Of a stretch of 64,000 nucleotides of DNA, positions 53,180 to 62,795 are shown piece after piece. Position numbers and translations under genes: made by a program. Origin of the DNA: Angelakisella massiliensis (GTDB lineage Bacteria; Bacillota; Clostridia; Oscillospirales; Ruminococcaceae); assembly GCF_900104675.1 (NCBI RefSeq), contig NZ_LT629945.1:2284756-2348755 (forward strand). Direction: 5' to 3'. The notes beneath the pieces were generated by a model. It ran no database searches. It was not told the origin of the DNA and saw nothing but the letters and a program-made list of their open reading frames with translations. Every line of letters begins with the position of its first letter. Positions within the stretch are counted from its first letter, which is position 1.

Positions 53180-53587
53180 TCAGTGGCAACCGGAGCAGGA
53201 AGAGCAGCTGCCGGTGCAGCCCTCAGTCTCCTCCTCCACGGTGTAGGGGTCCTCGCCGTTGGCGGCGCTCACCAGAATCTGCTGCATAAAGTTCAGCACC
53301 CGGTCCAGCTCCACCTTGGTGGTGTTGTAGGCCAGCATACTGGGGTTGGCCATGATGGTGTTATAGAGGCTGCGGACCTCGGTATTCAGCTGATTGATCC
53401 GCTCCTCGTTCTTCTCGGACTTCTGGACCTCCTGGCTGAGGGTGATCTTCTTCAGGTTAAAGTCCCCGATAAGCTTCTGCAGCTCCTCGTCGTTGTCGGC
53501 GGCGTTGCGGGCCACAGTGTGGGCCAGATACTCGTCGCTCTTCTGCATCTCCGCAGCCAGGTCACGGGTCATTTTGATGATATCCAT
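53180..53587 (-). CDS. YlbF-family protein with a Cys-rich C-terminus
   Basis: 135 aa. Helical YlbF/YmcA fold (MDIIKMTRDLAAEMQKSDEY, LAYNTTKVELDRVLNFMQQI); ends GCTGSCSSCSGCH, four cysteines in 12 residues. In Bacillus the YlbF-YmcA-YaaT complex carries iron-sulfur clusters and controls RNA processing. The Cys tail may bind a cluster directly. It lies between miaB and mutS, with 232 bases to mutS. Confidence 0.88.
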   Translation of the reverse strand: MDIIKMTRDLAAEMQKSDEYLAHTVARNAADNDEELQKLIGDFNLKKITLSQEVQKSEKNEERINQLNTEVRSLYNTIMANPSMLAYNTTKVELDRVLNFMQQILVSAANGEDPYTVEEETEGCTGSCSSCSGCH

Positions 53588-53649
53588 GTCTTTTCCTCCA
53601 AAATAAAATCATTTTTTAAAATCACGGCGCTGACAGGCCGAATTTCGCT

Positions 53650-55107
53650 TTATTTGACAACTTCCCCTTTCAGGGCCCAGTTCATCGCTCCGGTGATCTG
53701 CACCTCCACGAAATTTCCCACCAGACTGGGGTCTCCGGGAAATTCCACAATCAGGTTTCCATCGCTGCGGCTGGTGAGGGTACCTTCCTCCCGTCCGGGG
53801 CCCTCCGGCAGCACCCGCAGGCGGCGGCCCACATAGCTGTCCATGATCTCCTGGCCGATGACGCCCTGAAGGTCCAGCAGCTCCTGGAACCATTTGGACT
53901 TCTCCTCCGCCGTCACCACATCCGGCAGCTTTTCCGCCTTGGTGCCGCTGCGGCGGGAATAGATAAAGGTAAACAGGGAGGTGTAGCCCACCTGCTTGAT
54001 CAGTTCCAGGGTCTGTTCAAAGTCCTCCCTGGTCTCCCCCGGAAAGCCCACGATGATGTCGCTGGTCAGGGAGATGCCGGGGACACGCTCCTTTGCGTAT
54101 TGAATCAGCTCCAGATAGTGTTCAATGGTATAATGGCGGTTCATTTCCTTCAGCACCCGGTCGCTGCCGCTCTGCACCGGCAGATGGAGATGCTTGCACA
54201 CCTTGGGACAGTCTGCGATGGCGTCGATCAGCTCCCTGGTGCAGTCCCGGGGATGGGAGGTCATGAAGCGGATGCGGAAATCCCCCTCCACCTCATCGTT
54301 GAGGCGGCGCAGCAGGGTGGAGAAGTTGATCTTTTCCTCCAGCCCCTTGCCATAGGAGTTGACATTCTGCCCCAGGAGGGTGATATCCCGGCAGCCCTGG
54401 GAAACCAGCTGCCGCACTTCCTGGATGACACTGGCGCTCTCCCGGCTCCGTTCCCTGCCCCGGACATAGGGGACGATGCAGTAGGAGCAGAAATTGTCGC
54501 AGCCGTGCATGATGGGCACCCAGGCTTTCAGTGTGCCGTCCCGGCGCACCGGCAGCCCCTCAATGATGGGGCTGTTCTCCGAATCCTCCGGGCCCTTGAA
54601 GTACCGCTGGTTTTTGGTCAGCCGCCCGAACAGCAGCGCCGGCAGCCGGATGAAGGCGTTGGTACCCAGCACCAGGTCCACATGGCGATAACTTTTTTTC
54701 AGCCGGTCTGCGATATGCTGCTGCTGGGTCATGCATCCCACCACAGCGATAATCAGGTTTGGCCGGTGTTCCTTATAGTGCTTCATGGCGCCGATATTGC
54801 CCAGCACCCGCTTTTCAGCATTTTCCCGGACGGCGCAGGTGTTAAGGAGAATCAGCTCCGCCTCCTCGGGGCGGTCGGTGAAGCCATAGCCCATCTCTGC
54901 CAGCAGCCCGCTGTACCGCTCGCCGTCGGATACATTCTGCTGGCAGCCGTAGCTGTGGACATAGGCCAGGGGCGGCGTTTCATACCGCCGGGCCAGCTCC
55001 TGGGAGACCAGCCGGACATATTCCCGGGCATCCCCCTGGAAAAAGCTCTCCTCCCCTTTTTCAGGCTTTTGAGGGGTGGGAGCGAACAAATCATACTGTT
55101 GTGTCAA
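53650..55107 (-). CDS. miaB: tRNA-2-methylthio-N6-dimethylallyladenosine synthase
   Basis: 485 aa if started at TTG 55107, which has 6 bases from AGGAGG; the ATG two codons earlier abuts the site. Radical SAM methylthiotransferase: N-terminal cluster cysteines YGCQQN, NTCAVREN, GCMTQQ; radical SAM motif GCDNFCSYCIVPY; TRAM domain at the C-terminus. Modifies A37 after MiaA. Confidence 0.96.
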   Translation of the reverse strand: MTQQYDLFAPTPQKPEKGEESFFQGDAREYVRLVSQELARRYETPPLAYVHSYGCQQNVSDGERYSGLLAEMGYGFTDRPEEAELILLNTCAVRENAEKRVLGNIGAMKHYKEHRPNLIIAVVGCMTQQQHIADRLKKSYRHVDLVLGTNAFIRLPALLFGRLTKNQRYFKGPEDSENSPIIEGLPVRRDGTLKAWVPIMHGCDNFCSYCIVPYVRGRERSRESASVIQEVRQLVSQGCRDITLLGQNVNSYGKGLEEKINFSTLLRRLNDEVEGDFRIRFMTSHPRDCTRELIDAIADCPKVCKHLHLPVQSGSDRVLKEMNRHYTIEHYLELIQYAKERVPGISLTSDIIVGFPGETREDFEQTLELIKQVGYTSLFTFIYSRRSGTKAEKLPDVVTAEEKSKWFQELLDLQGVIGQEIMDSYVGRRLRVLPEGPGREEGTLTSRSDGNLIVEFPGDPSLVGNFVEVQITGAMNWALKGEVVK

Positions 55108-55300
55108 GGTCATCCTCCTGAAAGTATCCCTGCCGCCTTTCCTCTTTAGGGGAAGAACAGCCTGGACATTAATGTTTTTAGTTTACCACTTTTTGCGGGA
55201 TATTTCAATCCGCGTCTCCTGCCGTCGGCAAGTTTTACGGTACTGTCTATGGGACAGCTTTCTCCTTTTTGCATCACTTTTCACCCCTATGGGACAAAAA

Positions 55301-55333
55301 CAGCCTGGAAAGGCAAAACTCCCTTCCAGGCTG
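55301..55333 (-). terminator. Terminator of the flavodiiron gene
   Basis: CAGCCTGGAA/TTCCAGGCTG 10-bp stem, then TTTTTG on the minus strand, 18 bases after the gene's stop. Confidence 0.9.
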
Positions 55334-55351
55334 TGGATACTATTCCGATTG

Positions 55352-56557
55352 TCAGCCGATGGCCTTGCCCAAGGCTTCGCCCAAAGCGAACGCCTTGTCC
55401 AGATCCTCAGCAGTGGGGACAAAGTTCACCTTCAGCCCTTCCGCCGCCAGCGCGCACTTGAGGGAAGTCAGACGGGCGCAGACATTGGGCACGCCTTCGC
55501 CGCTCCAGCCATAGGAACCAAAGACCACACAGGGCCGTTTGGCGCTGCCGATGGCGTCAAAGCAGCTGAGCAGCTGCCAGACAGGGGGCACCGCATCCCG
55601 GTTGATGGTGGGGGTACCGATGGCAAATCCGTCGCACTCATTGAGCAACTCCGCCAGCTTGCACAGGTCATGGTCGATGATGTCATACAGCTCCACATCG
55701 GCATCCATGACGGACAGGATACCTTCCGCCACCTTTTTGGCCACCTTTCTGGTGTTGCCGTAGGCGGAGGTGTAGAACACAGGCACCAGCTTCTTCTCCC
55801 GCTTTTCGGGGGTGCTCCAGAGGCGGTATTTCTCCAGGGCGTAGTCCAGATAACCGCCCTGCTCCCGGGTCAGAACCGGACCGTGGCTGGTGAGAGCCAT
55901 GTCATAATCCAATGCCGCCAGCTTGCTCAGACCCGCCAGCACATACTTCTTGAAGGGCCCGAAAATCGCCTGATAGTAGCCCAGGAAGGCCTCCTCATAC
56001 TTCTGGGGATAGGCCATCCGGTAATCCCACAGATAAGGCTCGCAGTAATGGGAACCCAGGAAATCACAGGTAAAGACCAGCCGGTCCTCCGGCAGATAGG
56101 TGAACATGGAATCGGGCCAATGGAGGAAGGGCGCGGGAATGAAGCGCAGGGTCTTGCCCCCCAGGTCCACAGTGTCGCCGTCCTTGACCACCTTCAGATT
56201 CAGGTCGGTGCGGTTGGTGATGGCTTTGACATAAAGGGAACCGGCCTGGGTGGTATAGATGGTCACATCCCCCACCTCTTCCAGCAGGCTGGCCAGCGCG
56301 CCGGTGTGGTCCGGCTCATTGTGGTTGAGGACGATGACGCTGATCTCCTTGGGGTCGCACACCTGACGGATATTGTCCAGATACTGGGGCAGGAAGGACT
56401 TGTGGCAGGCATCGATAAGGGCGGTCTTTTCGCTGCCCCGCACCAGGTAGGAATTATAGGAGGTGCCGTAATCGGTCTTCATGACGATATCAAAGACCCG
56501 CATGGCGGGGTTAAGGGCGCCGATGGAATAAACGCCGGGTTTGACTTGGAATTTCAT
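55352..56557 (-). CDS. Flavodiiron protein (FprA/rubredoxin:oxygen oxidoreductase)
   Basis: 401 aa from ATG 56557 (GTG upstream overlaps the ribosome site). Metallo-beta-lactamase-like domain with diiron ligands HNEPDH (H79, E81, D83, H84), H in PAPFLHWPDS, D in CDFLGSHYCEPY and later His; C-terminal flavodoxin domain (VFYTSAYGNTRKVA, VVFGSYGWSGEG) binding FMN. Reduces O2 (or NO) to water with electrons from rubredoxin, encoded just upstream. Part of anaerobe oxygen defence. Confidence 0.95.
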   Translation of the reverse strand: MKFQVKPGVYSIGALNPAMRVFDIVMKTDYGTSYNSYLVRGSEKTALIDACHKSFLPQYLDNIRQVCDPKEISVIVLNHNEPDHTGALASLLEEVGDVTIYTTQAGSLYVKAITNRTDLNLKVVKDGDTVDLGGKTLRFIPAPFLHWPDSMFTYLPEDRLVFTCDFLGSHYCEPYLWDYRMAYPQKYEEAFLGYYQAIFGPFKKYVLAGLSKLAALDYDMALTSHGPVLTREQGGYLDYALEKYRLWSTPEKREKKLVPVFYTSAYGNTRKVAKKVAEGILSVMDADVELYDIIDHDLCKLAELLNECDGFAIGTPTINRDAVPPVWQLLSCFDAIGSAKRPCVVFGSYGWSGEGVPNVCARLTSLKCALAAEGLKVNFVPTAEDLDKAFALGEALGKAIG

Positions 56558-56787
56558 CTTTATACTCACTCCTTGCTGATGGGTCCGGCAGCCGGTGATT
56601 CCGGAGCCGTTTCTGGCTGTGTGTAAAAGGCGGGATTCCGCCGGGGAATGTGTTCAAAGCACCTTTTCATCCCCGGCCAAAAACCTCCTCCGCTTTGGAA
56701 ATGGAAGACACTGAAAAAATGTGCAAGCCAGTGGGGAGCTCCCCTTTGGATTGCACACCTTTTCACACGCCGGTCTTAACGGGGCGA

Positions 56788-56946
56788 TTATTCAGCCTCA
56801 AACATGGATTTGTCCACGCCGCACAGGGGGCAGGTGAAATCCTCGGGAACATCTTCCCACTTGGTGCCGGGGGCGATACCAGCATCGGCATAGCCTTCAG
56901 CCTCGTCATACACAAATCCGCAAACGGAACATACATACTTTGCCAT
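56788..56946 (-). CDS. Rubredoxin
   Basis: 52 aa from ATG 56946 (AAAAGGAG). Iron-ligand motifs CSVCGFVYD and [12 protein letters not shown], fold-typical aromatic residues; length is the family's standard. Electron donor for the neighbouring flavodiiron protein; the gene is placed 230 bases upstream of it with its own promoter. Confidence 0.97.
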   Translation of the reverse strand: MAKYVCSVCGFVYDEAEGYADAGIAPGTKWEDVPEDFTCPLCGVDKSMFEAE

Positions 56947-57007
56947 GATAACGTCTCCTTTTTTCTTTACTGATATTTGATCTTGGACCCTGTCCAACTC
57001 TGAGATT

Positions 57008-57059
57008 AATATACCACAAGAGTATATTTTTGTAAAGGCTTTTTTGTCCGAAGGACAAA
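57008..57059 (-). promoter_or_regulatory. Rubredoxin promoter with an adjacent dyad
   Basis: -35 TTTACA (57031-57036), 17-bp spacer, -10 TATATT (57008-57013). Just upstream, TTGTCC-TTC-GGACAA (57044-57058; 7-bp arms with flanking T/A) is a perfect dyad, a possible operator for a redox regulator. Confidence 0.65.
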
Positions 57060-57121
57060 TTTTCACAAAATTCCGTCAAACAAACTGAAAATGAGGGGGA
57101 TTTCTGAGAAACTTTTGCCCG

Positions 57122-59971
57122 TTACGCCTTTTCTTCCCCATCCCGGGAGCGCTCCAGCACCTTTTTCAGGTACTTGCCGGTGTAGGAAGCCTCACAGGCC
57201 GCCACATCCTCCGGTGTACCGCAGCACACCAGCGTACCTCCCTTATCTCCCCCTTCGGGGCCCAGGTCGATGAGGTAATCGGCAGTTTTGATGACATCCA
57301 TATTATGCTCAATTACCACCACAGTATTGCCGGCGTCCACAAATTTTTGCAGCACCTCAATGAGCTTTTTCACATCGGCGGCATGGAGGCCGGTGGTGGG
57401 CTCATCCAGGATATAAATTGTCTTGCCGGTGGAGCGGCGGGACAGCTCGGTGGCCAGCTTCACCCGCTGAGCCTCACCGCCGGAGAGGGTGGTGGCAGGC
57501 TGGCCGATCTTGATATATCCCAGGCCCACATCATAGAGGGTCTGAAGGCGGCGCTTGATTTTGGGATGGTTCTGGAAGAAATCCAGTCCCTCCTCCACCG
57601 TCATTTCCAGCACATCGTAGATGCTCTTGCCTTTATATTTGACCTCCAGGGTCTCCCGGTTGTACCGGCGGCCCTTGCACACCTCGCAGGGAACGAACAC
57701 ATCCGGCAGAAAGTGCATTTCGATCTTGATAATGCCGTCACCTTCGCAAGCCTCGCACCGTCCGCCCTTGACATTGAAGGAAAAACGGATGCTCTTGTAG
57801 CCCCGCATTTTGGCGTCGTTGGTGGAGGCGAAAACCTCCCGGATGTCATTGAAGGTGCCGGTATAGGTAGCGGGATTGGAACGGGGGGTACGGCCGATGG
57901 GCGACTGGTCGATGGCGATGACCTTATCCACATTCTCCAGCCCTTCGATTCCCTGATGCTTGCCGGGGCGTACCCGGGCCCCTCCCAGCTGGACACAGAG
58001 GGCCTTGTACAGCACCTCATTGACCAGACTGCTCTTGCCGGAGCCAGAAACACCGGTAACTGCGATAAAGGTCCCAAGAGGGAAATCCACATCGATCTTT
58101 TTCAGATTGTGCTCCTGGGCTCCCAGCACCCGCAGGACATTGCCGTTGCCCTTGCGGCGCTGTGGAGGCAGCGATACCTTCTTCCGTCCGCTGAGGAACT
58201 GGCCGGTGATGGAATCGGGACAATCCAGGATTCCCGTGGGGGTACCGGCATAAATGATATTGCCCCCATGGATGCCGGCGCCGGGGCCCACATCCACGAT
58301 AAAATCCGAAGCCAGCATGGTATCCTCGTCGTGTTCCACCACAATGACGGTGTTGCCGATATCCCGCAGCCGTTTGAGGGTGGCAATGAGGCGGTCATTA
58401 TCCCGCTGGTGGAGGCCGATGCTGGGCTCATCCAGGATGTAAAGCACTCCCACCAGGGAGGAGCCGATCTGGGTAGCCAAACGGATACGCTGGCTTTCGC
58501 CGCCGGAAAGGGTACCGGAGGACCGGGCCAGGGTAAGGTATTCCAGCCCCACATTAATGAGGAAGCCCAGACGCTCCCGAATCTCCTTGATGATCTGTCC
58601 TGCGATCATCTCCTCGGTAGGGGTCAGCTCCAGCCCGGAGATAAAATCATAGGCCTGGGCCACCGACATCCGGCACAGCTCCGCGATGTTTTTGCCGCCC
58701 ACCGTCACCGCCAGCACGATCTTTTTCAGCCGGTCCCCATGACAGACGGGGCACTCCACTGCTGTCATATAGTTGGCGATCTCCATCCGGGAATAGTCGC
58801 TTTGGGTCTCCCGGTAGCGCCGCTCCAGATTATTGATAATACCCTCAAAATCAGAATAATAGGACCCCTGCATGGTGCCGGTCTCCCGCTCCATAAGGAA
58901 CTTCTCCCCTTTTGTTCCATACAGCACCAGGTCCAGCTTTTCCTTGGGGATGTCCTTGACGGGAACATCCAGGGGCAAACCATATGCTCTGGAAAGGCCG
59001 TCAAAATACATCTGGGTGATGCCCCCCTGATCATAGCTCCAGCCGCAGGCACGGATAGCCCCATCCCGGATGGAGAGATTGGGGTCCCGGATAATGAGAT
59101 CCGGGTCCACCCGCTGGAACACTCCCAGGCCGGTACACTTTTCGCAGGCTCCGGCGGGGTTGTTGAAGGAAAAGAGCCGGGGGTTCAGCTCCTCAATGGA
59201 AATATCATGGTCAGGGCAGGAGTAATTCTGGGAAAACAAAATCTCCTCTCCGCCAATGACGTCCACCAGTGCCAGTCCTCCAGTGAGAGCGGAGGCTGTC
59301 TCAATGGAGTCGGACAGGCGGGAGCGGATCTCCTCCTTGATAATCAGGCGGTCCACCACCACCTCGATGGTGTGCTTCTTGTTCTTTTCCAGCTTGATGT
59401 TTTCGGTCAGCTCGTACATGATGCCGTCCACCCGGACCCGGACATAACCGGAACGGCGGGCGTTGTCAAACTCCTTGACGTGCTCCCCTTTCCGCTGGCG
59501 CACCACCGGAGCCATTACCTGGATTTTGGTGCCGGTTGGCAGCGCCATGATCTTGTCCACGATCTGGTCCACCGTCTGCTGCTGAATGACCCGGCCGCAG
59601 ACAGGGCAATGGGGTACGCCAATACGGGCGTACAGCAGGCGGAGATAGTCGTAAATCTCGGTGACAGTACCCACAGTGGAGCGGGGGTTTTTGGAAGTGG
59701 TCTTCTGGTCAATGGAGATGGCAGGAGAAAGTCCCTCAATATAATCCACATCCGGCTTGTCCATCTGTCCCAAGAACTGTCTGGCGTAAGAGGACAGGCT
59801 TTCCACATACCGCCGCTGGCCGTCGGCGTAGATGGTATCAAAGGCCAGTGATGTCTTACCGGAACCGGACAGCCCTGTAAAAACGATCAGCTTGTCCCGG
59901 GGCAGGGTCAGGTCCACGTTTTTCAGGTTGTTTTCCCGTGCGCCCTTGATGATGATTTGATCCTTTGGCAA
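57122..59971 (-). CDS. uvrA: UvrABC excinuclease subunit A
   Basis: 949 aa from TTG 59971, which has GGAGG at 8-base spacing; the ATG at 60034 adds 21 residues lacking family similarity. Two ABC ATPase halves (GLSGSGKTS and GVSGSGKSS Walker A, both with ABC signatures), zinc fingers, and the UvrB-binding region. Recognises damaged DNA in nucleotide excision repair. UvrB follows in the opposite genomic direction of transcription (upstream, same strand). Confidence 0.96.
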   Translation of the reverse strand: MPKDQIIIKGARENNLKNVDLTLPRDKLIVFTGLSGSGKTSLAFDTIYADGQRRYVESLSSYARQFLGQMDKPDVDYIEGLSPAISIDQKTTSKNPRSTVGTVTEIYDYLRLLYARIGVPHCPVCGRVIQQQTVDQIVDKIMALPTGTKIQVMAPVVRQRKGEHVKEFDNARRSGYVRVRVDGIMYELTENIKLEKNKKHTIEVVVDRLIIKEEIRSRLSDSIETASALTGGLALVDVIGGEEILFSQNYSCPDHDISIEELNPRLFSFNNPAGACEKCTGLGVFQRVDPDLIIRDPNLSIRDGAIRACGWSYDQGGITQMYFDGLSRAYGLPLDVPVKDIPKEKLDLVLYGTKGEKFLMERETGTMQGSYYSDFEGIINNLERRYRETQSDYSRMEIANYMTAVECPVCHGDRLKKIVLAVTVGGKNIAELCRMSVAQAYDFISGLELTPTEEMIAGQIIKEIRERLGFLINVGLEYLTLARSSGTLSGGESQRIRLATQIGSSLVGVLYILDEPSIGLHQRDNDRLIATLKRLRDIGNTVIVVEHDEDTMLASDFIVDVGPGAGIHGGNIIYAGTPTGILDCPDSITGQFLSGRKKVSLPPQRRKGNGNVLRVLGAQEHNLKKIDVDFPLGTFIAVTGVSGSGKSSLVNEVLYKALCVQLGGARVRPGKHQGIEGLENVDKVIAIDQSPIGRTPRSNPATYTGTFNDIREVFASTNDAKMRGYKSIRFSFNVKGGRCEACEGDGIIKIEMHFLPDVFVPCEVCKGRRYNRETLEVKYKGKSIYDVLEMTVEEGLDFFQNHPKIKRRLQTLYDVGLGYIKIGQPATTLSGGEAQRVKLATELSRRSTGKTIYILDEPTTGLHAADVKKLIEVLQKFVDAGNTVVVIEHNMDVIKTADYLIDLGPEGGDKGGTLVCCGTPEDVAACEASYTGKYLKKVLERSRDGEEKA

Positions 59972-60251
59972 AATTGTTTCCTCCCATATATCAGCAGCGT
60001 TATTTGAGCGGGGCGAGGGTGAAAAGTCAGACACATTTCCTGATTTGAGTGCGCCCCGAAAGCTGGATGCACTTCCAGATAGCCGCTCCTTCTTCCGGGA
60101 TACGCCCCAGGATCGCTGACGAGATCACCGGTGGCATCCCTGATGTCCCCATCCGGCGGCAGAAAGCGCAGGACAACAACCAGACGCGTCTGCTGATTTT
60201 CATGATTTAAAATGATTGTATCCGCTGAAAGCAGCTTTCTTCGCAGACTGC

Positions 60252-62219
60252 TTACTTCTGCTCTTTCAGTTTTTTGATCTTGTCCCGGAGATAGGCGGCG
60301 TGCTCAAACTCCAGCAGCTGGGCGGCGTTCTTCATCTCCGCCGTCAGCTTGGCAATGGTCGCCTCCCGCTCCTTCTGGGACATGGTGCGGGCCTTGTGCT
60401 TCTTCTCGCCCTTCTCGTTGGTGGAGATCTCCAGAATATCCCGGATTTCCTTGTGGATGGACTTGGGAACGATGCCGTGGTCCTCATTGTATTTTTTCTG
60501 GATCTCCCGGCGGCGATAGGTCTCGGTGATGGCCTTTTCCATAGATTCTGTCACCGTATCGGCATACATGATCACCTTGCCCTGGGCGTTTCGGGCGGCC
60601 CGTCCAATGGTCTGCACCAGGGAGGTTTCGGACCGGAGGAAGCCCTCCTTGTCGGCATCCAGAATCGCCACCAGAGACACCTCGGGAATATCCAGGCCCT
60701 CCCGCAGGAGGTTGATACCCACCAGCACATCAAACACACCCTGGCGCAGATCCCGGATGATCTCCATCCGCTCCATGGTGTCGATATCGTGGTGCATATA
60801 ACGCACCTTGATCCCTGTTTTTTCCAGATAATCGGTCAGATCCTCCGCCATCTTTTTGGTGAGGGTGGTCACCAATACCCGTTCCTGCTTCTGGGTACGG
60901 AGGTTGATTTCGGAAATCAGATCGTCGATCTGGCCGTCCACCGGGCGCACATCGATCTCCGGGTCCAGCAGGCCGGTGGGCCGGATGATCTGCTCCACGA
61001 TCTGGCTGCTATGCTCCTTTTCATAATCCCCCGGGGTGGCGCTGACATAAACGATCTGATTGAGCTTCCCCTGAAACTCCTCAAAATTCAAAGGCCGGTT
61101 GTCCAGAGCCGAGGGCAGACGAAAACCGTACTGCACCAGGTTTTCCTTTCGGGAACGGTCTCCCCCGTACATTCCCCGCACCTGAGGCAGGGTCACATGG
61201 GATTCATCAATAAACAGCAGAAAATCCTTTGGAAAATAGTCCAGCAGCGTGTAGGGCGTGCTGCCCGGCGCCCGCCCTGAAAGGACCCGGGAATAGTTCT
61301 CAATGCCGGAGCAGAAGCCCACCTCCAGCAGCATTTCCAGGTCGTAGTTGGTCCGTTCCGCGATCCGCTGGGCCTCGATGAGCTTTCCTTCCGAACGGAA
61401 GTAGGCCACCCGCTGGTCGCATTCCTCCCGCAGCTCCTCCACCGCTTTGAGGATCCGCTCATGGGGAACGATATAATGGGAAGCGGGATAGATGGCCACA
61501 TGAGAAACGAAATTCTTCACCTCGCCGGTGACGGTGTTGATCTCACACAGCCGCTCGATCTCATCCCCGAAAAACTCCACCCGGATGGCGGTATCACTGG
61601 AGTAGGCGGGATAGATCTCCACCACATCCCCACGGACCCGGAACTTGTTGCGGACAAAGTTCATATCGTTGCGCTCATACTGGATCTCCACCAGCTTTTT
61701 GATCAGCTCATCCCGGTCCTTCTGCATCCCAAGCCGCAGGGAGATGACCATGTTCCGGTAATCAATAGGGTCGCCCAGGGTGTAGATGCAGGAAACGCTG
61801 GCAACGATAATTACATCCCGCCGTTCCGACAGAGCAGAGGTAGCGGAGTGGCGCAGCTTCTCGATCTCATCGTTGATGGCGCTGTCCTTTTCAATATAGG
61901 TGTCGGTGGCGGCGATATAGGCTTCCGGCTGATAGTAATCGTAGTAGGAGACGAAATACTCCACCGCATTGTTGGGGAAAAACTCCCGGAACTCACTGCA
62001 CAGCTGGGCCGCCAGGGTCTTATTATGGGCCAGCACCAGCGTAGGCCGGTTGACCTTGGCGATGATGTTGGCCATGGTAAAGGTCTTGCCGGAACCGGTA
62101 ACGCCCTTGAGCACCTGCTCCCGCTCCCCTGCCAGCACCCCTTTGGACAGGGCTTCAATGGCCTCCGGCTGGTCGCCGGTGGGGCTGTAGGAAGAAACAA
62201 GCTGAAATTGATCTGCCAT
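60252..62219 (-). CDS. uvrB: UvrABC excinuclease subunit B
   Basis: 655 aa. Superfamily 2 helicase-like: Walker [17 protein letters not shown]-like helicase motifs, beta-hairpin region, and C-terminal UVR domain ([20 protein letters not shown]). Takes over the damage site from UvrA. Upstream promoter carries a LexA-like box, so it is likely SOS-inducible; the transcript leader is about 300 bases. Confidence 0.97.
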   Translation of the reverse strand: MADQFQLVSSYSPTGDQPEAIEALSKGVLAGEREQVLKGVTGSGKTFTMANIIAKVNRPTLVLAHNKTLAAQLCSEFREFFPNNAVEYFVSYYDYYQPEAYIAATDTYIEKDSAINDEIEKLRHSATSALSERRDVIIVASVSCIYTLGDPIDYRNMVISLRLGMQKDRDELIKKLVEIQYERNDMNFVRNKFRVRGDVVEIYPAYSSDTAIRVEFFGDEIERLCEINTVTGEVKNFVSHVAIYPASHYIVPHERILKAVEELREECDQRVAYFRSEGKLIEAQRIAERTNYDLEMLLEVGFCSGIENYSRVLSGRAPGSTPYTLLDYFPKDFLLFIDESHVTLPQVRGMYGGDRSRKENLVQYGFRLPSALDNRPLNFEEFQGKLNQIVYVSATPGDYEKEHSSQIVEQIIRPTGLLDPEIDVRPVDGQIDDLISEINLRTQKQERVLVTTLTKKMAEDLTDYLEKTGIKVRYMHHDIDTMERMEIIRDLRQGVFDVLVGINLLREGLDIPEVSLVAILDADKEGFLRSETSLVQTIGRAARNAQGKVIMYADTVTESMEKAITETYRRREIQKKYNEDHGIVPKSIHKEIRDILEISTNEKGEKKHKARTMSQKEREATIAKLTAEMKNAAQLLEFEHAAYLRDKIKKLKEQK

Positions 62220-62506
62220 GGCTTCACCTCATCACATATCTGGAAATTCTCTATTCAAAAATATTGTTTTTCTCAAAGAAAACAGAAACATGGGTTTTGC
62301 GGCAGAATACCGAAACCTTTCTTGCTGAAAAAGCTCCATCCAAAATCATAAATGATCAGGACACACGTCTGATTTTTAACCCCAAGCCAGCATCCAGTGG
62401 GGTGTGAAAAAAGAGGGTTCACCACTGGTTTCGGCAGGAGCCGGCAGCGTATCCAGGGGATATGGGACACCCTCCGGAAGTGTACCCAACACTTTGGAGA
62501 TGTACA

Positions 62507-62559
62507 CGCAAACAAATGTTTTGCGGTTCTACTATAGCACACTTTTCCCACCTCTGCAA
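62507..62559 (-). promoter_or_regulatory. uvrB promoter with a LexA (SOS)-box-like dyad
   Basis: -35 TTGCAG (62554-62559), 17-bp spacer, -10 TATAGT (62531-62536). Immediately downstream, CGCAAAC-AAAT-GTTTTGCG-type dyad (62507-62525) includes AAC-N4-GTT (62511-62520), the inner core of the Firmicutes LexA site GAAC-N4-GTTC. Position over the transcription start fits repression. Confidence 0.6.
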
Positions 62560-62657
62560 CGGCAATTTTCCGCTTTCCTATCGTGATCCTCAGGTAATCA
62601 CCGTTTCATTTTCTCTTGCGGGCCCTGATTTCTGGCGTCCGCCCCACGAAAGAATCC

Positions 62658-62769
62658 TTGACAGGACAGGAAGTTTCTGCTACAATGACCCCGTTCATCG
62701 GAGGGTGTATCATCAGGCGAACATGGTATGCTGGATAAGATGCTGTACGCGTCTTATCCGGCTTTTTTT
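62658..62769 (+). promoter_or_regulatory. MATE gene promoter, leader RNA and terminator (riboswitch-like)
   Basis: -35 TTGACA (62658-62663), 17-bp spacer, -10 TACAAT (62681-62686). A leader of about 75 bases then ends in a terminator GCTGGATAAGA/TCTTATCCGGC (62730-62740 with 62752-62762) and seven T. Upstream part can pair GTATCAT with ATGGTAT. This is a promoter-leader-terminator-gene arrangement seen in riboswitches; no known class recognised. Confidence 0.65.
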
Positions 62770-62795
62770 GTTGCTTTGAAAAAGGAGTGTTTGAT

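Noticed and set aside
57305-59851. An 848-codon open frame on the plus strand
   Set aside because: Antisense shadow of uvrA.
60050-60070. Another oriT core near 60057 (GAGTGCGCCCCG)
   Set aside because: Only 8 of 12 bases match and there is no upstream inverted repeat.
60035-60251. Small protein between uvrA and uvrB
   Set aside because: Short open frames exist but lack a ribosome site and recognisable features.
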